Below, one piece after another: positions 43,757 through 53,298 of a stretch of DNA of 64,000 nucleotides (within the stretch, counting starts at the first letter, position 1; each line of letters starts with the position of its first letter). Origin of the DNA: Glutamicibacter sp. B1. GTDB lineage: Bacteria; Actinomycetota; Actinomycetes; Actinomycetales; Micrococcaceae. The translations under genes and the position numbers were made by a program. A model generated the notes under the pieces. The model did no database searches. It was not told the origin of the DNA and saw only the letters and a program-made list of their open reading frames with translations. The stretch spans positions 496,001 through 560,000 of the forward strand of contig NZ_CP125942.1 in the NCBI RefSeq assembly GCF_039602135.1. Reading direction: 5' to 3'.

Positions 43757-45991
43757 TTGAGTACCCAAAATACGCTGCCCCCGGCAGGCGTAGATCCCGA
43801 AGTCGCTGAGCGCGAAGAATCCCGGTGGACTCCCTTACGCATTGCTATCTGGATTGCCATCGCGTTAGTCGGCGGTATTGCCTGGTCCTTCCTCGCCTTT
43901 TCGCGAGGCGAAACTATCAACGCGATTTGGTTTGTCTTCGCAGCGGTAGCGACGTACCTCATCGCCTACCGTTTCTATGCGAAGTTCATTGAACGCAAGA
44001 TCGTCAAGCCTGATGATTTCCGTGCAACTCCGGCCGAATCGGTCAACAATGGCCGTGACTTCGTTCCGACCGACCGCCGTGTGCTCTTCGGACACCACTT
44101 CGCAGCTATTGCCGGTGCAGGTCCGTTGGTTGGTCCGATTCTGGCTGCCCAGATGGGCTACCTGCCAGGAACGATCTGGATTATCGTCGGTGTGGTCTTG
44201 GCCGGCGCTGTACAGGACTACCTGGTGATGTTCTTCTCCATGCGTCGCGGCGGGCGTTCGCTGGGCCAAATGGCTCGCGAAGAACTCGGATTGATTGGTG
44301 GCACCGCTGCCCTGATCGCCACGCTGACGATTATGATCATCATTACCGCCATTCTGGCGCTCGTTGTGGTCAATGCTTTGGGCGAATCTGCCTGGGGCGT
44401 GTACTCGGTGGGTCTAACCATTCCTATCGCCTTGTTCATGGGTATCTACCTCCGCTTCATTCGTCCGGGCAAGGTTCTAGAAATCTCCATCATCGGCTTC
44501 GTCCTGCTGATGTTCGCGATCATCTCAGGCCGTTGGATTGCCGAATCACCTTGGGGCGCTGAATTCTTCCATCTAGATCGCACCACCATTGCGTGGGCCA
44601 TCATTATCTACGGCGTTATCGCTGCGGTTCTACCGGTCTGGTTGCTGCTGGCACCACGTGACTATCTGTCCACGTTCATGAAGATCGGTGTCATTGCCCT
44701 GCTGGCCGTAGCCATCATCGTTGTGCGTCCAGAAATTACCGTTCCGGCGTTCTCTGAATTTGCTGGTCGTTCTGATGGTCCGGTTGTTTCCGGGCATATT
44801 TTCCCGTTCCTGTTCGTGACTATTGCCTGTGGTGCGCTCTCTGGCTTCCACGCGTTGATCTCCTCGGGTACCACTCCGAAGCTGGTTGAAAAGGAAAAGC
44901 AGACCCGCTTCTTGGGTTACGGTGGCATGCTCATGGAATCCATGGTGGCCATCATGGCATTGGTTGCCGCGATCTCCATTGACCGTGGCGTGTACTTCGC
45001 GATGAACTCTTCGGCGGCCGCCACCGGTGGCACCGTGGAAACTGCGGTCGCCTTTGTGAACTCCTTGGGGCTCACCGGGGTGAACCTGGAACCAAACACA
45101 CTCACGGAACTGGCCACGAACGTCGGCGAAACCAGTGTGGTATCTCGTACAGGTGGTGCTCCGACCCTGGCCGTGGGCATCGCACACATCATGCATCAGT
45201 GGTTCGGTGGAACCGCGATGATGGGCTTCTGGTACCACTTCGCCATCATGTTCGAGGCATTGTTCATTCTTACCGCGGTAGACGCTGGTACCCGTGTTGC
45301 TCGCTTCATGCTGCAGGACACCATCGGTAACTTCCTGCCGAAGTTCAAAGACACCTCATGGCGCCCCGGGGTATGGATTTGTACCCTGATTATGGTCGCA
45401 GGGTGGGGCTACATCCTCATTCTTGGCGTCACCGATCCACTGGGCGGAATCAACACCTTCTTCCCACTCTTCGGTATTGCCAACCAGCTCTTGGCGGCCA
45501 TCGCACTAGCCGTGGTGATGGGTATCATCGCTAAGCGCAACAACTTCAAGTACCTCTGGGTTGTAGCTCTGCCATTGGCCTTCACCGTGGTGGTGACCTT
45601 CGTTGCCAGCTGGCAGAAGATCTTCTCGACCGATACCAAGGTCGGGTACTTCGCTAACCACAATGCCTACAAAGATGCACTGGCCAATGGCGAAACCTCA
45701 CTCGGATCAGCCAAGACGGTCGAGGCCATGGAAGCCGTGGTCCGCAATACCGGCGTCCAGGGTTGGCTTTCGGTGCTCTTCTTACTGTTGACCGCAGTGG
45801 TGATTGTTTCGGCGATCGTAGCGACGATCAAGGCCAAAAAGAACGGTGGCGGAAACAATACTGAAGACCCTGCAGTTCCTTCCAAGATGTACGCACCGGC
45901 AGGGATCATTTCCACTCCTGCCGAAAAGCAGTTGGCGAATCAGTGGAAGCAGGTTCCTGCTGCTTCTCAAGTTCAGCGTGGCGGGCACTAG
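43757..45991 (+). CDS. cstA: Carbon starvation protein CstA (pyruvate/peptide transporter)
   Basis: About 744 residues with 16 or more TM helices; the CstA core motifs RRVLFGHHFAAIAGAGPLVGP and GFHALISSGTTPK are present. Family members import pyruvate and some peptides during carbon limitation. GAGGAGG abuts the ATG at 43748, so the TTG at 43757, nine bases from it, is the better start. It is followed three bases after its stop by the YbdD-like gene. Confidence 0.93.
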   Translation: MSTQNTLPPAGVDPEVAEREESRWTPLRIAIWIAIALVGGIAWSFLAFSRGETINAIWFVFAAVATYLIAYRFYAKFIERKIVKPDDFRATPAESVNNGRDFVPTDRRVLFGHHFAAIAGAGPLVGPILAAQMGYLPGTIWIIVGVVLAGAVQDYLVMFFSMRRGGRSLGQMAREELGLIGGTAALIATLTIMIIITAILALVVVNALGESAWGVYSVGLTIPIALFMGIYLRFIRPGKVLEISIIGFVLLMFAIISGRWIAESPWGAEFFHLDRTTIAWAIIIYGVIAAVLPVWLLLAPRDYLSTFMKIGVIALLAVAIIVVRPEITVPAFSEFAGRSDGPVVSGHIFPFLFVTIACGALSGFHALISSGTTPKLVEKEKQTRFLGYGGMLMESMVAIMALVAAISIDRGVYFAMNSSAAATGGTVETAVAFVNSLGLTGVNLEPNTLTELATNVGETSVVSRTGGAPTLAVGIAHIMHQWFGGTAMMGFWYHFAIMFEALFILTAVDAGTRVARFMLQDTIGNFLPKFKDTSWRPGVWICTLIMVAGWGYILILGVTDPLGGINTFFPLFGIANQLLAAIALAVVMGIIAKRNNFKYLWVVALPLAFTVVVTFVASWQKIFSTDTKVGYFANHNAYKDALANGETSLGSAKTVEAMEAVVRNTGVQGWLSVLFLLLTAVVIVSAIVATIKAKKNGGGNNTEDPAVPSKMYAPAGIISTPAEKQLANQWKQVPAASQVQRGGH

Positions 45992-45993
45992 CC

Positions 45994-46185
45994 ATGGCTT
46001 CGTTGATGGAACGCCTTAGTCAGGCCAAGCGGTTTGTAGACGGGGTGCTGGGCGCAGATAAGTACCAGCACTATCTGGAACATCACGCTCGAAATCATCC
46101 GGAACAAGCACCGATGAATGAACGTGAATTCTGGAAGGACTATACCGACTGGCAAGAGAAGAACCCTGAGGGGCGTTGCTGCTAG
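45994..46185 (+). CDS. YbdD/YjiX family small protein
   Basis: 63 residues of the family that accompanies CstA/BtsT transporters. The KYQHYLEHHARNHP segment and a C-terminal Cys pair are typical. It starts just after the cstA stop and is probably required for transporter activity or assembly. The in-frame ATG at 45943 lies inside cstA and is less likely. Confidence 0.88.
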   Translation: MASLMERLSQAKRFVDGVLGADKYQHYLEHHARNHPEQAPMNEREFWKDYTDWQEKNPEGRCC

Positions 46186-46195
46186 AGACGCTGCG

Positions 46196-46242
46196 AACCG
46201 GCCTTGGAACCTGCCCACCTGCGGTAGGTTCCAAGGCCGGTT
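46196..46242 (+). terminator. Terminator of the cstA operon
   Basis: 17-bp perfect stem AACCGGCCTTGGAACCT and complement, 13-base loop, then TTTCGTTTT. Confidence 0.9.
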
Positions 46243-46333
46243 TCGTTTTATGTCGATGTCAGGGAAATGGTGATGCCTTCCCACCGGTAGGCTAGAACTA
46301 AGCAATTTTGTACAACACCACTAAAGAAGAGTC

Positions 46334-46783
46334 ATGGCGTTCTTTTCACGACTTCGCGCACAACGCGCAGCTACTCGCGAACTTGGCGAGGGCGTGTGGC
46401 GTCGCGCCCACGATCGCTTCGAGCGATCCTTGGATCGCGTTTTTCAAGTGGTGGAAGGCATTAGCGATGTCCAGGTGTACAACCAGCTGGTGAAGGAAGC
46501 CAATGAGATGGCCGACCTGCTGCCTACCGTGCGACAGCTGTGCTGCATGGCTCATCAGCTCACACCGAGTAATGATGAGCATATTCCGCAATCCACGGCC
46601 GGCGTACACCGTAGCCTGACCAAGTCAGCTAATGATCTTGCTACTACCGCACAGGTTATTGCGATGATGAGGATGCAGGCTGAGGCGGGGGAGAACATCG
46701 ATATTGAATCGGTGCGTCATCGGGCACAACTCGTTAAAGAAGATGTTGGACGAGCAGCCCAGTTGCTCACCGAAAATGAATAG
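46334..46783 (+). CDS. Conserved hypothetical helical protein
   Basis: 149 residues, not recognised. Almost entirely helical and charged, no signal or TM segment. There is a central HQLTPSNDEHIPQS turn between two long helices. AAGAAGAG precedes the ATG, and a TAGGCT -10-like element lies about 40 bases upstream, so this gene has a leader. It is a single gene; no function proposed. Confidence 0.7.
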   Translation: MAFFSRLRAQRAATRELGEGVWRRAHDRFERSLDRVFQVVEGISDVQVYNQLVKEANEMADLLPTVRQLCCMAHQLTPSNDEHIPQSTAGVHRSLTKSANDLATTAQVIAMMRMQAEAGENIDIESVRHRAQLVKEDVGRAAQLLTENE

Positions 46784-46851
46784 TTGATCTTTCCCGATCA
46801 GTTGCGTAGCAATCCTAGATATCTGAGTATTTTGTGCACTAGATTGGTTGC

Positions 46852-47694
46852 ATGACCCAAACAATACCCAAAAGTAAGTTCCTCGACGGAAACACCATCG
46901 ATCAGCTGGGCTACGGTGTCTGGCAAGTTAAAGATGACGAAGCGGAAGTCGCTGTTGGCAAGGCATTAAAGGCTGGCTACCGTCACATCGACACCGCAAA
47001 GATTTATGGCAATGAGGCTGGCGTTGGCCGCGCTGTTGCTGCCAGCGGAATTGCTCGCGAAGACCTTTTCATCACCACCAAGGTCTGGAATGCAGACCAG
47101 GGTTATGACAAGACCCTCGCAGCGGCCGACGCTTCCTTGGAACGATTGGGTCTGGAGTATGTCGACCTGTACCTGATCCACTGGCTGCAGCCGAAGCGTG
47201 GCACCTACGTGGACACTTGGAAGGCGCTGATCCAGCTCCAGAAGGACGGCAAGGCCAAGTCCATTGGCGTCTGCAACTTCACCGTAGAAGCCCTCGAAGA
47301 GCTCTACACCGAAACCGGTGTGCGCCCGGTTATCAACCAGGTGGAAACCCACCCATACTTCCCCCAGGCCGAACTGCGTGCCTACGAAGCCGAACATGGC
47401 ATCCTGCACGAGTCGTGGTCACCACTGGGCCAGGGCGGGGACCTGCTCAAGGACCCAGTACTTGAGAGCATCGCCAAGAAGCATGACGCCTCGGTAGCGC
47501 AGGTTGTCATCGCTTGGCATCTGGCTCTGGGCAATGTCGTGATTCCTAAGTCCGTGACCGATGCACGCATCGTTGAGAACTTCGAATCGCTGAACGTGAG
47601 CCTAGACGCTGAAGACATCGAAGCGATCGCCACCTTGGATCGCGGAGCAGAAGGACGCATCGCGGCTGACCCAGCCACCGCCGACTTCGAGTAA
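46852..47694 (+). CDS. Aldo/keto reductase (2,5-diketogluconate reductase-like)
   Basis: 280-residue TIM-barrel NADPH reductase. The catalytic tetrad is visible: Asp in HIDTAKIYGNE with Tyr, Lys in ITTKVW, and His in YLIHW. The C-terminal NADPH-binding VIPKSVTDARIVENF is complete. TAGATT six bases before the ATG and no Shine-Dalgarno indicate a leaderless message. The substrate is unknown. Confidence 0.93.
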   Translation: MTQTIPKSKFLDGNTIDQLGYGVWQVKDDEAEVAVGKALKAGYRHIDTAKIYGNEAGVGRAVAASGIAREDLFITTKVWNADQGYDKTLAAADASLERLGLEYVDLYLIHWLQPKRGTYVDTWKALIQLQKDGKAKSIGVCNFTVEALEELYTETGVRPVINQVETHPYFPQAELRAYEAEHGILHESWSPLGQGGDLLKDPVLESIAKKHDASVAQVVIAWHLALGNVVIPKSVTDARIVENFESLNVSLDAEDIEAIATLDRGAEGRIAADPATADFE

Positions 47695-47710
47695 GACAAA
47701 GCATTAGCCC

Positions 47711-47747
47711 ACGGCCCCTCAGATTCTTGGAGAATTTGAGGGGCCGT
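47711..47747. terminator. Hairpin terminator
   Basis: 17-bp stem with one G-U pair (ACGGCCCCTC/GAGGGGCCGT core), loop TGG, after the reductase gene. Confidence 0.85.
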
Positions 47748-47787
47748 TGTGGACCGTGTACCCCACAATTCCAGAGGAGAAGTCGCC

Positions 47788-48102
47788 ATGCATAAGCTCG
47801 TCGTGCTATATCCAGAACCAGAAGATCGTACCGCTTTCATTGAGTACTACGAGAAGACCCACTTGCCACTTGCGGCCCAACTTCCGGGGCTTCGTTCGTG
47901 GCGCTACTCAACGGATATTTCCCTGGACGCGCAAGGTAACCCGGCGAAGTACTTCGCGATTTTTGAGGCCGAGTTCAGTGATGTTGAAGCGTTTCGTGTT
48001 GCCATGGCCTCACCCGAGGGTCAAGCCGTTGCCGTCGACGTTCCTAACTACGCGACCGGGGGAGCGATAACGCTCGACTATGAAATTACCGGTGGCAATT
48101 AG
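47788..48102 (+). CDS. EthD-family small protein
   Basis: 104 residues of the EthD ferredoxin-like dimeric alpha/beta-barrel family, matching its pattern of KLVVLYPEPEDRTAFIEYYEKTHLPL, then PGLRSWRYS and an AIFEAEF strand. It likely binds or converts a small hydrophobic molecule; the role is unknown. The ATG at 47788 with AGAGGAGAAG upstream is chosen over an in-frame start at 47749. Confidence 0.85.
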   Translation: MHKLVVLYPEPEDRTAFIEYYEKTHLPLAAQLPGLRSWRYSTDISLDAQGNPAKYFAIFEAEFSDVEAFRVAMASPEGQAVAVDVPNYATGGAITLDYEITGGN

Positions 48103-48895
48103 GCAGTGGGGATGCGAAAACCCCCGGAATCGCGATCGCTTTAAGTTCCAGCAGAATATGCACAAATCGGTGCACATAGCTGTGTGCTCGAAGTCTTCGG
48201 GACCGCTGGTAGCAACGAAGCATTCTGGGACTTCTCTCAGGTTGTGTCCCGTGGTCCTGCCCTTGCTTTATTCTCAGTGATTCACGTTGGAAAGTTTCGA
48301 ATCAGGGAGCAAAGAAAGACTCCAAAAAAGAGTCCGCACCCCCTTTTTTGGCACTTAACCCGAAATTTGAGAGTATCTGCAGGCGCTTCTTTCTCGTAGG
48401 CAACCCGGATCCGTGTCGTGACTAAAGTTGCGGCCGCCGTTTCCTCAAGAACACTCCGTGGCTTACTTGAATTGCGCGGGGCCTCAGACCGTTCAATTTC
48501 TTTTTGCCGCGTGGTTTCGTAGTGTGACAACGGGTGACTACATGCGAGTTTATTGATTTGAGGATCAGGATCCTCTTCTAACCTTTGAAGCGCTCCCCGT
48601 CTGATGCTGCGGTGGTGAAGATGCGCTGGTTGGCGATATGCAATATTGAGGACAAACAGGCCCGCGAGCGCTTCAAAGATACGCAGAAGAAGGGCCGCAC
48701 CCCGTGCCCTGGTGCGGATTAGCACATGGTCGAGGGGACCGGGAAGAACAGTTGGAAGCAGGGAGTGCAACAGCTGGCGATGGCTTACTCGGAGCGTATT
48801 GAAGCGTATTTTAGGTAATTGCTACGAAGCTCAGGATAACAAATGTGACTAGGGCTTATATAAGCAAGCTGACAAGCTCCGAAGGGTCTTTCTTG
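48103..48895. other. Gene-poor, probably decayed region
   Basis: Nearly 800 bases without a gene that can be supported. Open frames here (for example 162 codons on the minus strand, 48282-48770) are Arg/His-rich and lack a ribosome site. A short plus-strand segment near 48617-48723 (frame with ICNIEDKQARERFKD) looks protein-like but is broken, suggesting gene remnants. Confidence 0.5.
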
Positions 48896-49438
48896 TTACC
48901 GATGGTCGACAAAAATTTTGCGCACTAAAACGAAAAAAACTACTACAACTGCTATGGCGACAAGCGAAACTACTGATCCTTGCACAAGTAGATTAAAACT
49001 TTCCAAGGCTCCCGCGGATCCGACAATTAGGACTAACACGGCAATAAATGCGCATGCATAACTAGCTTTGAGAGCCGATGAACCATCGCGTTGACGACTT
49101 ATGAAAACACCCCAAAACATCGAAGCTATTGGCACGATGGCAATTAGCGAAATAGAAGCGCTAAAAATGTAATAACCGGCGATGATAGCAAGTGGCCCCG
49201 CCAGTGCGCACCAAAGCCCGTGCTGCTTGGTTAATATCGCGGGTTCACTATTTTCAACGTTCTTCGAAAGTGAAAAAATCTTGACAAACATCCAAGCGAC
49301 GCAGATGCCAAGAAGCCCGAGTCCTAGCACGCCCCAAGTCGCCGTCGTGCTCATAGATGCAGCTATTCCGAAAGCAGCCAAAAATAGTGGCATCGATGGC
49401 AAAGCTACTACATCCGTGCGTCGTAGGTTTTTTAGCAT
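48896..49438 (-). CDS. Hypothetical membrane protein
   Basis: 180 residues with five or six predicted TM helices and short loops; no known motif. Its base use is clearly more AT-rich than the core genes around it, and it sits in an accessory stretch next to tRNA-Thr. The start ATG at 49438 gives a basic N-terminus (KNLRR) before the first TM helix. No function proposed. Confidence 0.65.
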   Translation of the reverse strand: MLKNLRRTDVVALPSMPLFLAAFGIAASMSTTATWGVLGLGLLGICVAWMFVKIFSLSKNVENSEPAILTKQHGLWCALAGPLAIIAGYYIFSASISLIAIVPIASMFWGVFISRQRDGSSALKASYACAFIAVLVLIVGSAGALESFNLLVQGSVVSLVAIAVVVVFFVLVRKIFVDHR

Positions 49439-49581
49439 GCTGTCATCTTAACCCTAAGGGTAATTGATTGTTTAGGTGCAAAGGCGTCGCGGTTTCAAAA
49501 GTGCGAGTTAAATGAGATTGGCGCTTTTTTGACCCATTATTTGGGCTCTATCAGACAGTGCCGCAACTAGATTTAGGCAAC

Positions 49582-49623
49582 AAAAATCCCGGAATCATGC
49601 GTAAACATGATTCCGGGATTTTT
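49582..49623. terminator. Strong bidirectional terminator
   Basis: 18-bp perfect stem (AAAAATCCCGGAATCATG and complement), loop of six bases, T-run on both strands. It lies just 3' of tRNA-Thr. Confidence 0.92.
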
Positions 49624-49632
49624 CTTCACATG

Positions 49633-49704
49633 AGCCCCCTGCCGGATTTGAACCGGCGACCTGCTCTTTACGAGGGAGCTGCTCTACCCCTGAGCTAAGG
49701 AGGC
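49633..49704 (-). tRNA. tRNA-Thr(CGT)
   Basis: 72 bases. Acceptor GCCTCCT/AGGGGGC (one G-U), anticodon loop CTCGTAA giving CGT, T-loop TTCAAAT. The last anticodon-stem pair is a C-A mismatch. CCA is not encoded. Its 3' end faces the accessory stretch 48103-49580. Confidence 0.9.
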
Positions 49705-49785
49705 CTGTACCTGTAAACAGGCACCACGTCACTTTATCCGAGGAATTGTCTGAACGTCAAAACGAGCAAGACATGAATGCCCCAG

Positions 49786-51324
49786 TTAGCACTGAGTATT
49801 CGACTCCGGCACCTTCCCATCAATTAGGTAGCCATCTACTGCCTCGGTAATGCAGTCATTGGAGCGACCGTACGCGGTGTGGCCATGCCCCTGATAGGTC
49901 AGTAGCGTGGCGTTATCCAACTGTTCGGCCAACGATTGCGACCACTGGTACGGGGTCGCAGGATCCGAGGTGGTACCAACCACCAAGATTTCGTTCGAGC
50001 CCTTAGCGGTTAACGCACCGGCCTTACCCGTGGACTTTTCATCCCACACGTCGCAGGCAATCTCACCGTAGGCAAGATACTTGCCCAAAGTGGGCGCCAC
50101 ACGCATTAATTCGATGGCTTCCTTATTCATCGTCTCAGCGTCAGCATTCATTGGGCGATCCAAACAGTTGATTGCAGTGAACGCATCGCTGGAGTTGGAA
50201 TCGTAGGTCCCATCGCTCTGTCGATCAGCGGCAAGGTCAGCAAATCCGAGGATCGTATCGACGTTCCGGTCATTCACAGCAGAAGCCATGGCTTGAGTCA
50301 GATATGGCCAATTGGAATTGTCGTACAACGGCAAGATGAAGCCGTTAACAAAATCGATGATGGGTACGGTACGACCGTCGCTGGAAACCATTGGTTCGTT
50401 CTCGACTTGAGCAAAGAACTGCTGCAACTGCACCTTAGCGGATTCGACCGTGCCACTGAACGGGCAACCGTCGGATTCTAGGCATTGGCCAAGCCAAGCT
50501 TCAATCTCTTGCTCGAAACCAACAGCCTGCGCCTTGGTTAGATCCGAGGCCTGGCTCTTTGGATCCATGGCGCCGTCGAGGACAAAACGTCCAACCTTTT
50601 GTGGGAACAAATCAGCATAGGTAGCTCCGAGGAACGTCCCGTAGGAGAACCCGAGATAATCCAGCTGTTTATCGCCGAGTACCGCGCGGATAACATCCAT
50701 GTCCTTGGCAGCCGACACCGTATCAACGTGGCCCAAGAGGTCTCCGGTATTTCGCGCACAATCCTCCGCGTAATCTTCAGTTTCTTCGATGATTTGATCC
50801 TGGTCTTCAGGCAGCCAAGCCCGCAGGTTCTCTTGACGCCCTGCATCAGTTTCGGCATCGCTCTGACAGGTGACGGGGGTGCTTTCACCGACGCCACGAG
50901 GATCAAATCCGATGATGTTATACGCCTTTTGGAGGTCGGCGCTGAACATGCTCTGCACCGATGACTCCACCAGATCCAGGCCGGAACCACCTGGTCCGCC
51001 GGGGTTCACGAGGAGGTTTCGGCTGGCGCCTTCAGCGACTCGTCGATTCAGCGCCAGATCGATACTGTCACCACTCGGATCGGCATAGTCCAGCGGCACC
51101 TTGATGGTGGCGCATTCAATGACGTCGCCGCACTTTTCCCAATTAACTTGTTGAGAGTAATAGTTCTCCAGCCCTTGGGGTGCATCGGTATTGCCGGCAT
51201 TCTGGGTTGCGTCGCTACCCTCTACCTCGGGAAGCGATGAGCTTGCCGAACAACTAGTTAGCCCAGCCATGGCAAGTAGGGTCCCCACTGCAAGCAAACG
51301 CAGTTTGGATGAGCGTACAGGCAC
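49786..51324 (-). CDS. Secreted alpha/beta-hydrolase lipoprotein, tripeptidyl-aminopeptidase-like
   Basis: 512 residues. The lipoprotein signal ends in lipobox LTSC; then comes an alpha/beta-hydrolase with oxyanion motif NPGGPGGSG, nucleophile GFSYGTFLG, and a TAP-like C-terminal domain (GTTSDPATPYQW Asp region, GHGHTAYG His). It is of the SlpD/SlpE-type exported aminopeptidase family. GTG start with AAGGAG. It lies 22 bases after holB and is probably the last gene of the tmk-holB operon. Confidence 0.9.
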   Translation of the reverse strand: MPVRSSKLRLLAVGTLLAMAGLTSCSASSSLPEVEGSDATQNAGNTDAPQGLENYYSQQVNWEKCGDVIECATIKVPLDYADPSGDSIDLALNRRVAEGASRNLLVNPGGPGGSGLDLVESSVQSMFSADLQKAYNIIGFDPRGVGESTPVTCQSDAETDAGRQENLRAWLPEDQDQIIEETEDYAEDCARNTGDLLGHVDTVSAAKDMDVIRAVLGDKQLDYLGFSYGTFLGATYADLFPQKVGRFVLDGAMDPKSQASDLTKAQAVGFEQEIEAWLGQCLESDGCPFSGTVESAKVQLQQFFAQVENEPMVSSDGRTVPIIDFVNGFILPLYDNSNWPYLTQAMASAVNDRNVDTILGFADLAADRQSDGTYDSNSSDAFTAINCLDRPMNADAETMNKEAIELMRVAPTLGKYLAYGEIACDVWDEKSTGKAGALTAKGSNEILVVGTTSDPATPYQWSQSLAEQLDNATLLTYQGHGHTAYGRSNDCITEAVDGYLIDGKVPESNTQC

Positions 51325-51346
51325 GTTGAGTGTCTCCTTGCGTGGG

Positions 51347-52501
51347 TTATCGACGACCGGGGTTCGGTAAGAGTCGTGTCATGAGGGCTTCCAAAGCCAT
51401 GAGCTGATTGACGTTGGCCGCCAAGCGGCTCCGCGTCTGATTGATGGCATCTAATTGAGCCAGAGATTTTTCTTTACTCTGATTCTGCGAGTAGGTTTCC
51501 AGTTTGTCCCGCAGGTGTTCATTGATCAGTTCAATGCCTGTTCCTAGCTGAAGGCTCAAGACATCGCGGAAAAAGGTGGTCAAGTCGGTCAGCGTCCGAT
51601 CTAACGCATCAAAACTGGCGCGACGGGCGAAGCGTTTCGCGTCTTCTTCCAACGCTTTAAACTGGCTGCGCAAACCTGGGGGAATGGTTTCTTCAGCCCC
51701 CAAACCATTAGCGTGGCGTAGCTGTTCGGTCTTCTTCTGCAAATCGGTGCCGGTGATGTTCTCAGCGCGCTCTGTGGCCAGCTTCGATATTTCTGCAGCA
51801 GCGGCCATAGCCTGAGGCAAAGTAGTGGTGCGCAGTGGCAAAGTGACTACTTTTTCACGCTGGATGCGAGCCTGCTCATCACGAGCCAGCAGGCGAGCCA
51901 CACCAATATGGGACTGCGAAACGCGGGCAGCAAAGAGTGCCTGCTGCGGATCAAGCCCATCACGACGCACCAACAGGTCGGCCACGTCATTGGTTGAGGG
52001 AACCGACAGATTTACTGCGCGGCAGCGCGAGCGGATGGTCACCAGAACGTCGGCCGGAGATGGTGCGCACAGGATCCAGATCATCCGCGCAGGTGGCTCT
52101 TCGATGGCCTTGAGCAGCACGTTGGTGCTGCGTTCAGACATACGGTCCGCGTCTTCAATAATGATGATGCGCCAACGACCGGTGCTCGCGCTTTCCTGGG
52201 CACGAGTGATCAGGTGCCGGACATCGGCAATCTGGTATTCAAACTTGTCGGTGGAGACGAAGGAAACATCGGGGTGGGAGGAGGCGAGGACCAATTTGCA
52301 GTTCTCGCATTGACCGCACCCGGCCGGAGTCTGCGTGCACTGCAGAGCCGCGGCAAAGGCACGGGCAGCGGTAGTTCGCCCCGAACCCGGTGGGCCAGTG
52401 ACCAACCATGCATGGGTGGGATTTCCACGGTCAACTTCGGCGCACAACGTATCGATCACGCGTTGTTGGCCCGCCAGATCAGCAAAGACCGGGCGACTCA
52501 T
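51347..52501 (-). CDS. holB: DNA polymerase III subunit delta'
   Basis: 384-residue clamp-loader subunit of the AAA+ type. The Walker A region reads GPPGSGRTT, with Arg for the usual Lys; this agrees with delta' not being an ATPase. A zinc module of four Cys (C.....GCGQCENC) follows, then IIIEDADRMSERSTNVLLKAIEEPP and an SRC motif at SRCRAVNL. It overlaps tmk by four bases (ATGA). Confidence 0.93.
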   Translation of the reverse strand: MSRPVFADLAGQQRVIDTLCAEVDRGNPTHAWLVTGPPGSGRTTAARAFAAALQCTQTPAGCGQCENCKLVLASSHPDVSFVSTDKFEYQIADVRHLITRAQESASTGRWRIIIIEDADRMSERSTNVLLKAIEEPPARMIWILCAPSPADVLVTIRSRCRAVNLSVPSTNDVADLLVRRDGLDPQQALFAARVSQSHIGVARLLARDEQARIQREKVVTLPLRTTTLPQAMAAAAEISKLATERAENITGTDLQKKTEQLRHANGLGAEETIPPGLRSQFKALEEDAKRFARRASFDALDRTLTDLTTFFRDVLSLQLGTGIELINEHLRDKLETYSQNQSKEKSLAQLDAINQTRSRLAANVNQLMALEALMTRLLPNPGRR

Positions 52502-53151
52502 AGCAGGCCAGCTAGGTGTTCGGTGATGGACTGGTGCAGATCTTCAACACTGGAATTCGCATCCAGCACGAGATAACGTGCTGGCTCGCGAGCGGCCAAC
52601 TCCAAAAAAGCCTGACGGATGCGTTCATGGAAGTCGTCGGGCTCTGCCTCTAACCGGTCAGCTGCTTCCACGCCACCACCGGCAACGATCCGTCGAGCCC
52701 GACCATCGGCAGCCGAAATATCTAAAATGATGGTCAGATCTGGCTTCAACCCATTGGTGGCAAAATCGTTGATACTGGCCACAGCATCAAAGCCGAGGGC
52801 ACGGCCCATGCCTTGGTAGGCCAGCGAAGAGTCAACAAAGCGGTCACAGATGACATGGGCGCCGCGAGCCAACGCCGGGGTAATGACCTGTTGGACGTGC
52901 GCTGCCCGCGCCGCAGAGTAGATGAGCGCTTCGGTACGTGAGTCGATTTCACCGTGGCCGTGTTCAAGCACTAACGAACGTAGCGCTTCGCTAATTTGGG
53001 TTCCTCCAGGTTCACGGGTGGTGATGACCTCGGATCCCTGCTTTCGTAGCCACTGTTGGGCCAGGGCGACCTGCGTGGATTTACCTGCGCCGTCGCCGCC
53101 TTCAAAGACTATGAACAAGCCAGGGGCCGGCGCGCTCGATTCATTATTCAC
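52498..53151 (-). CDS. tmk: Thymidylate kinase
   Basis: 217 residues phosphorylating dTMP to dTDP. The P-loop is FEGGDGAGKSTQ, the DR(Y/F) motif is CDRFVDSSLAYQG, with TREPGGT, and the lid lies in the Arg-rich RARRI segment. GTG start with TAGGCT six bases upstream (leaderless). It is first gene of tmk-holB, divergent from the PLP enzyme gene. Confidence 0.95.
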   Translation of the reverse strand: MNNESSAPAPGLFIVFEGGDGAGKSTQVALAQQWLRKQGSEVITTREPGGTQISEALRSLVLEHGHGEIDSRTEALIYSAARAAHVQQVITPALARGAHVICDRFVDSSLAYQGMGRALGFDAVASINDFATNGLKPDLTIILDISAADGRARRIVAGGGVEAADRLEAEPDDFHERIRQAFLELAAREPARYLVLDANSSVEDLHQSITEHLAGLL

Positions 53152-53298
53152 CCCTCTAGCCTATCCAAGTAGCCACCGAAAAATTTGCGCAACCCTGATA
53201 CTCGGGATAACTAATCGCCAAGTTGTGGCAGATCCCTCCGGTGAAATGTAGTGAAATCCATCCGTGGCTTCGTGGGGGCTGCGCGTAAAGTTTTTTCC

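Noticed and set aside
48282..48770. 162-codon minus-strand open frame
   Set aside because: Arg/His/Pro-rich composition unlike neighbouring proteins, no ribosome site, no recognisable motif; likely chance in a decayed region.
49633..49704. Attachment-site duplication of the tRNA-Thr 3' end
   Set aside because: No repeat of the tRNA 3' sequence was found in 48.1-49.6 kb and no integrase gene is present.
51347..52501. HolB Walker A lysine replaced by Arg as a sign of a damaged gene
   Set aside because: The delta' subunit is not an ATPase in the clamp loader and the rest of the protein is intact; this is a family property, not decay.
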